This document shows positions 37,101 to 47,708 of a DNA stretch of 64,000 bases, in pieces. The stretch is taken from assembly GCA_006538405.1 (NCBI GenBank), contig BJKQ01000007.1, positions 124,001 to 188,000 on the forward strand, given 5' to 3'. Numbering within the stretch: position 1 is the first letter of the stretch; each line of letters starts with the position of its first letter. The stretch comes from Hansfordia pulvinata. Lineage: Eukaryota; Ascomycota; Sordariomycetes; Xylariales. The notes beneath the pieces were generated by a model that did no database searches, had not been told where the DNA came from, and worked only from the letters and a program-made list of their open reading frames with translations. Both the position numbers and the translations under genes were made by a program.

Positions 37101-39789
37101 CTCGATGTTTGGCGTCTGGGCTTTCAGGGTGTTATCGTCAACTTGGCTCCTGCTGCCCCTGACGACATGGATTCATTGGTCAATGCGATGCCTCGCAATC
37201 AAGACGGCGATGTGTTGAACGAGAATGGCGAGCGGATCGATGTTGCCCACCTTCTAAAACGTCCCCTAGTCCGAATCAAGTGGATCACCAAGTTCATCCA
37301 GGTACGTCTTGAATACTGAGTTTGACACTATAGGGGCTAATCTACGATACCAGGGCTACCGAGCTGTGACCGGGACTGCAAACTATGAGCCGCTATCCGC
37401 CAAGTGGGAGTCTCTTCAAGAGAAGGCTCGCCGTAGGCACAAGGAGGAAAATGCGCGCGCCGTTGACGATGACGCAACGTTCACTGACACGACTCGCGTC
37501 CGTGATTTGCGAACACTTGAAGCTCTTGATAATGTTCGCATCGACAGGTTCCGACAAGTATACGCCAAAGACTCTTTTGCCCTCGACCTCCGTCACTCCA
37601 ACGGACAGCGCCTTGGCTGCCAGGTCGAACTCATTTCCAGGGACAACCAACTCTTCAAGTCTGACCCCGGAGATCTTTTAATCAGAGAAACTGGCACTAG
37701 GGGACAGTCTTGGCTGCTGTTTGCCCCTGTAACCGGCGGGCACTACTCTGCGCGACGCGGAGAGTCTGGCAGAGAAATGGTCGTCATGATCAGAGGGCAC
37801 CGCGAGGGGTGGTCGGAGGTCTTCACACTGACTGCAGATGACGAGGACCAGGTGCAGGACTGGCTTGGCATACTGGGGACCAGCCCCGTCCCCCCGAGAT
37901 CAACGACATAGCAGACACCCAATCTGTTATTCAGTCCACACTGTCGGCGGAAGAAGACCTTCCCATTGGCGAACGCAGGCGTCGCCAACGGAGCCATTCG
38001 CCCTCTTCCACCCCCACAACTCCGAACCGTCACCATTCACGAGCAGCGAGCGTACCAACCACCCCGGCTTATGCTGAGCGCTCCCCAGTCTCGTCCCCTG
38101 AAACCACGCCGACCCAAGATTCGTACGGCAGATCTCGCCATCAAGACGGCCATCACTCACGACCACTCTCGGAGGACATGCGCCCCGACCCTGGCAGCTT
38201 CCAGAAGACCTCTCCCAGCAGCAAACATCACCGTGACGATGGTGCCCGCCTCCCCCTGCGCACCGAAGTCTTGGGGGCAACAGGCTCCCGTCATCTCACC
38301 GCCAGCCGAGGAAAGCTCCTGCAAAGTTAAGCGAAGAACATCGTCCCCCCTGAAGCACGAGTTCCACCCTTCGGACGTTTCGTCGGAAGGCTCCTCGTCC
38401 GTGTCTGACTCTGAAGACGATTCCTCGTCGTATACCGATGAATCTTCCGACGATGAGCTCGAGGAAGTGGACATGCCTGAGACTGTCCCGGCCATAAGCA
38501 TCAAGCAGCCCCCCATCAGGACACCCCCTGAATCGGTGGTGTCTGGAAGCATGCCCAGCGTGACTCCATCCGCTTCAGCATCCCAAGCAGGCGGGCTCCC
38601 GAAACTCAACGGAATGCACCCAGAGTACCTGTTCAGAAGCATGGCCTCCATCTCCTACTGGGACAACAAGAACGGCTGCTGGAAGGATCTTTGGCCCGAC
38701 GTGTGCTCCATCGTCACGACTCCCGGCCTGATCGAGGCCTATCCCTTCCGTCGTACCCACACGTCTTCCGGCACAGCCCACCAGGAAGAAGACAGGCCAC
38801 TGGTTGCACTGGACTTGACGCCTTTGGTCATGCTCCGAAACAGCACCGCGCTGGACCTGGAGATTCGATCACCCGTGCTGAGCTACGCCAGGCTGTACGC
38901 CAAAGTCAACAAGATGGAGACATCTTTTTTCCGCTTCCGCGCGCCGTCTTTCCCCGAATGCGAGAACCTCTACCTGTCCGTCCACCGGGCTCGCATGGAC
39001 AACGCCAAGTACAAGGCGCTGGAGGAGGAAACGCGAATCCGCGCCTTTGGACAGCCGGCGCCTCAGCAAGACGGAATTGCCAAAGACCGCCGCAGCTGGT
39101 TCGGGCGCAAGAACAGCTACCGCGCATCTGCCCGTGCCCCCTCGCAGTCGGCCGGCAGCCATTCGCAGTCATCCAGCATATCAGCAACCTCGTTTCTCAA
39201 GCGCATTATGGGCGGCAACCAGTCTTTCAACATTGCCATGTCGTCTGTTGACAAGCACGCGCGACCTGCCAGCGCAGGCCACTCGCTGTACGATTCGTCC
39301 TCGTCGGGCGCGTCGCCTCGATCGCCTTCTGTCAGCGCAGCGAACAGCGGCGGCGCCAAGATGAGCCTGACAACCAACAACCTCAAGATCAGGCTGCATC
39401 TGTTGGTCTCGGCCAGCAAGTGGGAGGACAACGGCAACTGCATCCTCGAGGTCACGCGCCCGACGGAGGGGGCGCGACAGAACCTACGGAAATACCAAGG
39501 CATGGAGAAGCGCATCATTGTGACGACGCTGCCCAAGAAGGAGACAGAGAAGGGCAGAGTGGTGCTCGACGTGGTTGTCGGCAGCCGCTGCTTCTCGCGG
39601 CTGGGTAGCCGAGGCATCCTGCTGAACGTGTGGGAGGAGAACAAGGACGCGAGCGGCGAGGTCGCCGTGGCCCCCAAAGACAGGGGCAACAGCGGCGGCC
39701 AGGTGAACAAGTGGTGTTTCCAATGCGCTTCAGTGTCGGAAGCCGGTTGGATTTTCGGCCTCGTCACCCAGGAGGTTGTCATTGGGTGA
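34149..39789 (+). CDS. Large DH-like plus PH domain protein, multiply frame-broken
   Basis: About 1,860 aa once frame breaks are bridged, with one clear 52-bp intron (37302-37353, KFIQ/GYRA). The first 700 residues are disordered, Ser/Pro/Lys-rich, with a Thr-rich repeat near 35450-35590. A divergent DH (Rho-GEF-like) domain follows, from SVDSLLREFGEDEDLYRRELKTL to LLKRPLVRIKWITKFIQ. After it comes a PH-like domain (FALDLRHSNGQRLGCQVEL to EDQVQDWLGILG), another disordered acidic linker, and a conserved C-terminal block (HPEYLFRSMASISYWDN to WIFGLVTQEVVIG). Frame changes occur at 34330-34334, 34684-34685, about 35420-35460, 37890-37895 and between 38260 and 38327. From memory, fungal orthologues are often labelled SRm160/300 splicing coactivator, a label these domains do not support. 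Likely a polarity or cortical signalling protein; GEF activity is untested. Confidence 0.8.
34330..34334 (+). other. Probable one-base deletion in a C run
   Basis: The frame carrying the start codon (MTSPQPTDTDKSSSE) gives way after GDAAP to a frame one base off that reads TTKPPPTLWGDFLLG and LSLDLVKQEMRQEMRQ. One more C in this run of five joins the two. Confidence 0.65.
37890..37895 (+). other. Probable one-base deletion in a C run
   Basis: At the end of the PH-like domain, one frame stops shortly after TSPVPP. The frame one base off continues as EINDIADTQSVIQSTLS. A seventh C in this run joins them. Confidence 0.7.
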
Positions 39790-41113
39790 TTCTTCTTTTT
39801 CTCTCTTCCTATTTTCTTATATTCTTCTGATACCCCCGGCCTCCAATCGGATGCCTCTCCATCATCTCCCATGTATACACTCGAAGACGACGGGTCTTGT
39901 GAGAGAAAGAAAATCGGTGGTGCACGGCGCCTCTTCACCTGCGATGGGCTGGGTGAATGCTTATATTTCTTTCCTTTTCACTGTTATGTTTGTTCGGTGT
40001 ACATTCTCCCGGATAGAGCTGGCGCGGCGCGTGAGGAAAGCGGTCCCAAGCGGTTCCAGGAGCCCGGCCATGGTTGTTGACATTTACTGCATTGGACAGC
40101 GAGTTGGAGGGAGCATTGGCTGGAGGCCATGTGGCCGAACCAGGACGTTCACGGGGAGGACAGCGATCTGTATGATTTATTTAGCCTGGGGCTCGTGTGA
40201 GCCGAAATCAAGTTCCGCACTATGCCGTCCCATCCTTGTTTCGCTCTGTAACCTGAGCCATGTCGTCCAGAGCCCGGTTGTGTCGTATAATAAGGCAGTC
40301 GAACCACATGTGGAGTGGCATCCATCATTCGGCATTTGACGACAGCACACCCAGGTATAGAGAGAGCTCAAGCTCTCCACGCTATGGTCGATATGAGGGG
40401 CCTCACAGACTGCTATCGCTCATGGCAACCATTAGCACGACGCGGTATGTATGCCTTGAGCTGCGAACGCCATCGCGACTTGGCTATGTGTGTCAGCGCC
40501 GGCCTTCCAGACTCCACTGGCTTTTTTGCCTTCTGGGGTCGGCCTTGCTTTGCGGCACCGCTACTCTCAGCAGGCTTCGGGGTGGGGGCAAGTGAGGCAC
40601 ACCGAGCCGGAGGATCGCCATGTCCGACAAGGGCGTCGAGGCCGGCCGGGCAAGGAAAACCGCCTGCCTACATGCAGTATCCGCACTTGCCCTACATGTA
40701 CAAGCCGCTTGCCAGAGACACCCAGCTACTCCGTAATCCGGGTTGGGGCTGTCACGAGTAGGCCGTAGGTACCTATGGTACTTCGCATTGGATGTCTAAT
40801 ACCTTAGGTGACTGGTAGGTAACCTTAGTAGGTGGTAGGTGCCTGCATTGGACCACATGCAGGTGGTGTGTAGGTAGCCTTACGAGTAGATACCTCCTTA
40901 AGGCTACCTACCTATGGACCTAGGTACCAGCCGGTAATGAGCGAGTCCAGTGTACCTGTATCCATCCATGTGTCCGTTAGGAACCTAGGTAGCATACATA
41001 ACATTGAAGGCACCTCCTCCCTCTGGTGTATATAAACGATGCACAACCTCTCACGAACCTGGCCGGGGCACCCCTTCAACTCTCAAACAGACGACACCAC
41101 GCCGCAGACCGTA
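39790..41113. other. Intergenic with TAGGTACC-type cluster
   Basis: After the AT-rich 3' flank of the DH-like/PH gene, 40740-41000 holds a dense set of TAGGTA, GGTACCTA and CCTTAGTAGG words and one octamer TACGAGTA (40881). No conserved frame is seen. Confidence 0.5.
41029..41036 (+). promoter_or_regulatory. TATA box of the Rossmann-like gene
   Basis: TATATAAA lies 78-85 bp upstream of the ATG at 41114. The ATG at 41039 is only three bases past this box, too close to be within a transcript driven by it, which decides in favour of the 41114 start. Confidence 0.6.
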
Positions 41114-41833
41114 ATGCCTGCCACAATCTTCCGAGTCTTGATTAGCCAGACAGGACTACAAAGCTGCGCAAGGACACTCGGACGGCCAGGAAGAGCAGCC
41201 TTCTCGAGCCAAGCTCCCGGCATCGGCATGGCCGGCGCACCACCACCCCATCGCGTCGTCGTCTGCGGCGCCACCGAGAAGATCGGCCAGTCCGTGATCG
41301 AGGGTCTGAAGCCCGAGTACGAAGGTAAAAGAAAAAAAACATCATGAACCAGGCACTCAAAGACAGCCCACCACCCCCCATCCCTGCCCGTCCTGACTAG
41401 AGAAACGGCAGTCGTCCTCTTCTGCCTTTCCGCCGCCGCCACAGCCGCCGAGGTGCCCCACGTGCTCCGCGGCGAAGCGCCCCCGTCGCAAAGCAGCCGC
41501 ATCGGGAGCAACGCCTTCTCCCCCTCCCCCTCCCCCACCGCGACCACCAGACCGCTCCCGCTGTTGGCAGTCGTGTACGGCGCGGCCTGGAGCGAGAGCG
41601 ACGCCCGGCTTCTCAAGGACGCGATGCAGCAGCAGCAGCAGGGCGACGCCGGCAGTGCCGGTGTCGCATCTCCTCCGCCACCGTACATCCTGCGCAACGA
41701 CCGCTCCGTCCCCTCGCCGCCCGTGGGCCCCGCCTACGGCCCCCACGTCGTCGGGCGGGTCAAGGCGTGCCTGGGCCGCCTGGTCCGGGGAGACAAGGTC
41801 GAGGGCCCCGAGGAGGGGATTGTCTGGTACTGA
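41114..41833 (+). CDS. Small Rossmann-like conserved fungal protein
   Basis: Two exons, 41114-41324 and 41403-41833, with a 78-bp intron (41325-41402) give about 213 aa. The N-terminus (MPATIFRVLISQTGLQSCARTLGRPGRAAFSSQ) is basic and Ser/Ala-rich with no acidic residues, and resembles a mitochondrial presequence. HRVVVCGATEKIGQSVIEGL (about residue 45) looks like the first beta-alpha turn of an NAD(P)-type Rossmann fold. It lacks the full GxxGxxG spacing, and the chain is too short for a whole dehydrogenase. The second exon continues ETAVVLFCLSAAATAAEVPHVLRGE, and the protein ends EEGIVWY. A Gln run follows LLKDAM. I recognise a conserved fungal family but no function. The frame is intact. 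Confidence 0.6.
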
Positions 41834-42389
41834 GATTGGGCCCCCGGGCAGCCCGTCACCCCTCTCCCCCTTGCTCCGGTGTTCTAATGGAAATTGGTGA
41901 CGGGAGAAAGGGCCAAGACTGTACCATAAGGTGTATATGTCGCGTGTTGCTTGTGTCGACGGCGGAAAGAATCGCCTAGGGGTTTGCGGAGGGCGGTGCG
42001 CGGCAACTGGCCACACGCGCCGGTACTGGATGCGGATGGAGATAGATTGCTGGATAGCAGCTTGATGTATTCAATATGCAAGAGTCTCCAATGGTGCATC
42101 GTCTGCCCGTATCTTTCATGCGCCAACGGTCCACCACATCTCAGTGAGCGCCTCGTGTCTTTCGAAACTTCTGGTTCTTATATCCAGCTGAGCAAGCATT
42201 CGCCTTCCACCGCTTCGTGCATCAGCGTCGCTGGGGACGTCGAGCTCACACTATTGCGCATCGAGCTCTGATCAAGACATGTGCCTCTGGCATAAACATT
42301 ACAATATTGTATCATGGGTTGTAGTGTATGTATGTACGTAATCTGGCATGCCGACATAACCCCCTGCTGCTCTGCAGAAATCGATCGTT
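41834..42389. other. Convergent intergenic spacer
   Basis: This 556 bp carries the 3' flanks of the Rossmann-like gene (plus) and the formin (minus). No coding potential or repeats seen. Confidence 0.5.
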
Positions 42390-45300
42390 TCACTCTTCGG
42401 GCACTGGGGCAGGCATGTCCTCCGGATCTGGGCTCTTCATTCCATCCACCTCAGAAGCCTCCCCTGCCGCCGAACTTGCGGTGGACACACCCTTCAACTT
42501 CCTCCGTCTCGCTCGCCGCTCTTCTGCTGCCGACTTTCTGAGGCTGTCTTTGGCGTCTCCGTCTTCGGCGCCATCCCCACCACGCATATCCTGCAGCATA
42601 GCTGCAGCTCGCTTGGCGAGCGAGTCGTCGCCGCCGTCTTCCATCTCTCCTGGAGCAGGGAAGTCGGGGCTCATGGGGTTGCCATCCGAGTCCACATTGG
42701 CAGAAGACCCGTCGTGTACCTGTGTTTCGGCCTCGGGTATTTCGTTGATGTCGGGAATCTTTTGCCCCGAGGCAATGCGAACTTGGTGTTTGTCCTTGAG
42801 GCGAGCGCGCCTTCTGCGATCTCTCTGGTCCCTTGTCTGAGGCGCTGCAGCACGCAGCTTCTCCAGTAGAGAATCCATGGCACCTGCGGATGATGGCGAT
42901 AAAGGCGCGCCCTCGGCACCCGTACCGGGGATTTTGAGTTGTGCGTGCTGTTTGCGCTTCATGCTGGCTTCGTTGCGGCGTCTCGTTTCTTCGTATGTGA
43001 TGTTCTTCTCTTTGCTCTTCTTCCATTCATTGACGAAGAGAGCCAACTTGGAGAAAAAGTCGCGTCGTGAGCTCTCTTCGGCGGGGTCTTCGCCATAGAA
43101 CACCATGATGTCCTCGTAGGTCTTGATCATCTCCTCCAAATACAGAGATAACTGCTCTGCCTTGCGGCGTGCCTCCTTCATGCATCGTTGCACAATGGAA
43201 GAAACGCGGTCCTGCGGGTGGAATTTCTTGGGGTCGCTGAGATTGCCGTTGTCAAGCGACATCTGTACATTGCGGATGTTGTCAATGTACTTCTTCGCAT
43301 CCGTCTGCAGCTGCTCAATGTTGATCTTCTGACTGGTGATGACGGCGCCGATATCGTCCACGAAGTTGCCCCACTCAGGGTATTGGTTGCGCACGATACG
43401 CTCAACTAGATCGGCCAGCGTAGACTCGTTCTTGTCGTCCTTGACCATGCCCAACCGGGCCAGTGAGCCGAGCTTGAAACCTTGAGCCTGCTTGTTCGCG
43501 TCGTTCATGTAGTTGCCGATATCCAAAATCAAGCCGAGGACATTCATGAGCGAGACGGAGTCTCGAAGGGCCTCGGATGTGTCAACGACTTGTCTCATTT
43601 TCGTGGTGATTTCGTCGTAGTCGGCCTCATAGTTCTTTGTCAAGGTCAAAGCCCGCATTCTGCTCTTCCAATAGTGATGGAGCTCGAAAGCAGTCTGAAG
43701 ATATATCTGGTCTTCGCGAGTCAGTTCGGCGGGGTCTTGCTCTCGGGCTTCGTTGTCTGCGCCAGGACCGGTCCAGTCCTTGCTGTATGGAGCCATGATT
43801 TTCGAGGTGTTGTCCGAAATGTTGCAGAGGTCGTCTTTCTGCAAGAACTCCATGACGACTGAGTTGTCCAACACCTCCTTGTCACAGTGGATTATCATCT
43901 GTACGACCTTCTCCACGGAATATGACGAGAACTTGGCGAGGGCGATAGCTGCATCCGGTTAGTATATGGTCAGGTCCAGCACATCAGCAAAGAATGGACA
44001 TACCGTAGGCTTTCCGCAGATCGGTGGAGATTATCTGCTTCTTCTCGTCCTTCTTGGCAGTGCTACCTCCCAGTTTCTTGATCTCCTTGGCCATGAAGAG
44101 TTTCTCGACCTCGTCCAGGATGCCCTTCTTGCTGAGTTCAGCATACTTTTGTTCCTTCTCTTCCACGGATGGTGCGTGCACAGCCCAATGACTTGTTTCT
44201 GGTGTGTCGACCTTGTCCCAATGAAGAGCCTTGAGCTTCTTCTTGGGGCGTACGACAGGGAGGCCAATGGTTGGAGACTGGGGCAGCTCGTTCTTCCCGG
44301 AAAGATAGTGCCCAGACATTGCACCAGGCATGGGAGGGGGAGGAGGAGGAGGCATGCCTGGTGCGCGACCAGGCATGGGGGGAGGCGGGGGAGGTGGCGG
44401 CATGCCCCAGCCATCCCTGGCATTGGCGGAGGCGGCGGCGGAGGAGGAGGCATCGCGCCCGGCATGGTACCCGGCATGGGAGGAGGCGGCGGCGGAGGCG
44501 GCGGAGGGGGGGCCATTGCTCCGGCTGTGCCCGGCATGGGAGGGGGAGGCGGCGGCGGCGGAGGGCCCGAGGAGGACGTGCCAGGTACCCCAGCGCTGTC
44601 GGTAACCTCGATTTTGGGGGGCTCGGACTCGCTGGGCGTGATTGGCGACTCCGACTCAAGACTCGGATGAGAAGGACCGGTAGTCACGCCGTCGCCCTCT
44701 TCTGAATCGCTTTGCTCCTCCTTCTTGCCCTTGGCCCGGATCTCACTCATCAGATTATTAGCCTGCCTGGGATCCATGACTGGCCTGCGAATCTCCACCA
44801 CGCGAGGCTTTTCGTAAGTGATTTCCTCCTCCTCTTCCACTTCTTGTATCGTGGAGTCTCCATCGCCGCCGGCTGCGGGTGACTGTCCCCCAACGGGTTT
44901 TCTGGAAATCCTGGTTGAAAGGTTGACATTACCAAGCATTCCGGCTGTTGGGAGACCATCCGGAGGTAGGCCGGCACCCTCGGGGGCTGTGTAGCCACCG
45001 TCCATCTCTTCACGCAACGCACGAAGGCGGTCTGATGGCCCAGCATTTTCACCCCATGCCCTGCCTTCGAGCTTGTATTGGGTCTTCTGCCGCTCCAGCT
45101 GCATAGCGAGTCTATCCATGAGCCTTTCGCGATCCAAGATGCCTTGCATTTGGACTGGGTCTTCTCCAGTTTTCCCGTTGGCGCCCTTGTTGGCTTGCGA
45201 GGCAGCGACATCTTGAGCGTCCCGCAGCATGAGATACAGCTCGCGCGTCTCCAGCTCATTGCGCTGTGCTTCCTTCGCGCGGATGGTTTGCATGCTTTCG

Positions 45301-47708
45301 ATTTCAGACTTGAGGCCGTCTGTCTGCCTCCTTTGGGCCTCGATAAAGCGTGCTTGCTCATCGAGTTGCCTCTGAAGCCTGGCTACAAGGCCATCGGCGC
45401 CCAGTTCCAATTTGGCCTGCATCTCATCCCGCTCTGCCATGGCCGCTTCGGCGATCTGGCGAGATTCGAGGGATTCATCGAGAGCTTGCCGTGCTTCAGA
45501 GTCGGTATGCAGCTTGTCTAGGAGGTTCTGGACTGTGAAGTTCAGGCTCTGCTTCAAGTCCATATTCGGCAGACGCCTATCCATTGCAACATAGCTGAGC
45601 ATCGAATCAACAAGCTGGAACATGCGTAGCCGTTCTTCACTCTCGTTATCCCGAAGCAGGAGCAGGTGTTGCAGAGCAGACACAAAGTAGTCTTGAGTTT
45701 GTGTGCCTTGCAGTCTTTCCTGAATAGCACCGACAATCTGGGTCGGATCGTTCAGGTCGCGGGCCTCTCCCTCGACGGAGTCCTTGATGCTGCTGTTCTC
45801 TCGCTCCATCATGTCCTCATAGTCGATGGCCTCATTGGTCCGGAAATGCTCGACTTGCTTGTCGATGAGATCGTACTGAAAGGCCTCCATCTTGGTAAGG
45901 ATCCGCTTGATCCCGCAAGCGCCGAACTGCGCACGAATGTGCATGCGCAGCTGCAGATCGTTCTCGGGGGCGTCGATGATCATGTTGAGGAGGATCAAGG
46001 TTGCAACAGCATACTCCATAAGCAGGTTCTCCATGCCAACACCGCCGCTGCGAAGCTCTTCACTGGCGCCGACGAGACTGCCCATCTTGCCTCGTCCGTC
46101 AACAGTGACTTCGACAAGGCGCATCCAAGCATCGAAGCGGCCGTTCTCGTTCTGCTGAGTCTTGACCACATCCATGGCCTGAATGACCTTGAGGTGCCCA
46201 TCCTCTCCACCATGACGACTATCGGACTTCCAGTGACACAGAAAGGTCAAGACGTCGCTGACCAGTTTGCGAGTGGTGAGTCGTGGGGAGATGAGGGACG
46301 TGGCCATAGCAACGACGACCTGCTGGTGGGCCAGGGCATCGTCGGCTCCGTATCTATTGTTGAGAAGCGCCTTGAGACACTTGATGATGTCGTACTCCTT
46401 GTCGAGGTTTTTCTCGCTGCCGGCAGCATCGGTTGGTTGCGCCGGGCCCACGGCGGTCTTGCGGTTGATCTTGAGCAGGACATTGGTGAGGGCAACTTGA
46501 CCCTGGCATTCGATGAAACGCCTCACCCAGCCGATTTGTTGTGTTCGCAGGTTGACCTCAAGACTGCCCAATCCCTTGGTATCTAAAGAATTATCCATGA
46601 CCTTTCGAACATACCACTCTGGTGAGCCCTCCTCATCCGAAGACGCAGCGACGTCGGTGTGAGCGTATTGACCGGGTTTGGCAGTCCTCCTCTTCTGCTC
46701 CCCTTGGATTTCTGTCAGACGGTCTTGGTGAATGAGAGTCCACTTCTTGGCTGGAGGATAAGCCATCATTTGGCGGCGGGCTTGCTCGGGAAGATTATGC
46801 CAACCACGTTTTTGCATCAGTTCAAAGAACATCTGTTCAGTGACTCGGTCATCGCTCGGCCTTGTTAGAGTGTCGGGAGTTGGTGAAGTCGGCGAGGCAA
46901 TAGGAAACCGGGTCAAGCGATTGGAGTGATGGGAGTGGTGGGATTCCCTATTGGACTGATGTGAAGTAACGGAGCTCTGCGAGGCAGTACTGGGCAGGGC
47001 TGTTCTGGATGAGCGGGCTGGCAGGGCAGTATCATAGGGACTGCCATTACCTGAAAAGACACTGGACTGGTCGCTCTCTCTTGATTGACGGCCATAGCCA
47101 TAAGGAAGGCCGAGTGAGTCCCATCTCTCGCCAAAGCCTCGCTCGTTGCCGCTGGCCGCACTTGCTCTGGATGGTGCCTGGCCCCTTTGTGGAGGCCCCC
47201 ATTGTTGATACTGTGTCTGGCGACCGGTGGATGCCATGGTCACGTTTTGAGGGGCTGTTGATGGGCGGGAGCCGGAGAATTGGGCGCTGGCCGCAGCCGA
47301 TAGGGAATTTGGGTCAACGTTGGGATACTGGTGATAATCGACACCGTGCTGGTTTAGTTGGTGAGGCAGAAGTTCTCTGCGCACTGGCGTGTGGTCGCCA
47401 CGAGGCAGATACTCGACGGGAATCGGGCTCTTCAAGTCCCCGTGGGTGTTGTCGTAAGGTATGGCAGTGATGACACCAGCTGAGTTGTTGATGCTGCCCT
47501 CGGGCGTTTCGTACTGATCGACGGAGATGATTGACGAGTCCCTACCATGCCGCGAATGGCGGGAATAGACTGAAGCAGCGTCGCTGTCAGGGCCGAGATG
47601 GCGACCCTCCTCGCTTCCGGTGTGACGCTTTTCACTCCTATGTTTGCTTCGAGAAAAGAAGCCGCCTTTACCACCAGCAGACTGCCTTGGTTTGTCGGCA
47701 TATGACAT
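42390..47708 (-). CDS. sepA: Formin (SepA/Bni1 type), FH1-FH2 actin nucleator
   Basis: Minus strand, exon 1 47708-44004 and exon 2 43948-42390, joined across a 55-bp intron with a TACTAAC branch point; about 1,754 aa. Formins nucleate and elongate actin cables at hyphal tips and septa, under Rho GTPase control. In order: a basic, Ser-rich N-terminus; the GBD/FH3 region, from RVTEQMFFELMQKRGWHNLPEQARRQM to about residue 700; a coiled coil rich in Glu/Gln/Arg (about 780-900); the proline-run FH1 (about 1046-1130); and FH2 from KKKLKALHWDKVDTPE (about 1154) through GNYMNDANKQAQGFKL to about 1564. A basic DAD-like tail follows. A frame break at 44405-44408 inside FH1 (after MPGMAG) is cured by one base, and exon phases then agree. 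It is expected to be important for polar growth, so gene decay is unlikely. Confidence 0.95.
44405..44408 (-). other. Probable one-base deletion in formin FH1
   Basis: The frame encoding the GBD/FH3 region and first FH1 proline runs switches here to the frame encoding the last proline runs and the whole of FH2. A single extra G (coding sense) in the GGGG run joins them as MAGGMPPPP. Confidence 0.8.

Noticed and set aside
41039..41113. Upstream in-frame ATG as start of the Rossmann-like gene
   Set aside because: It lies three bases after TATATAAA, so it should not be in the mRNA.
44405..44408. Programmed ribosomal frameshifting in the formin
   Set aside because: The same single-base break recurs in six unrelated genes without any shared slippery heptamer or downstream structure; an assembly deletion is simpler.
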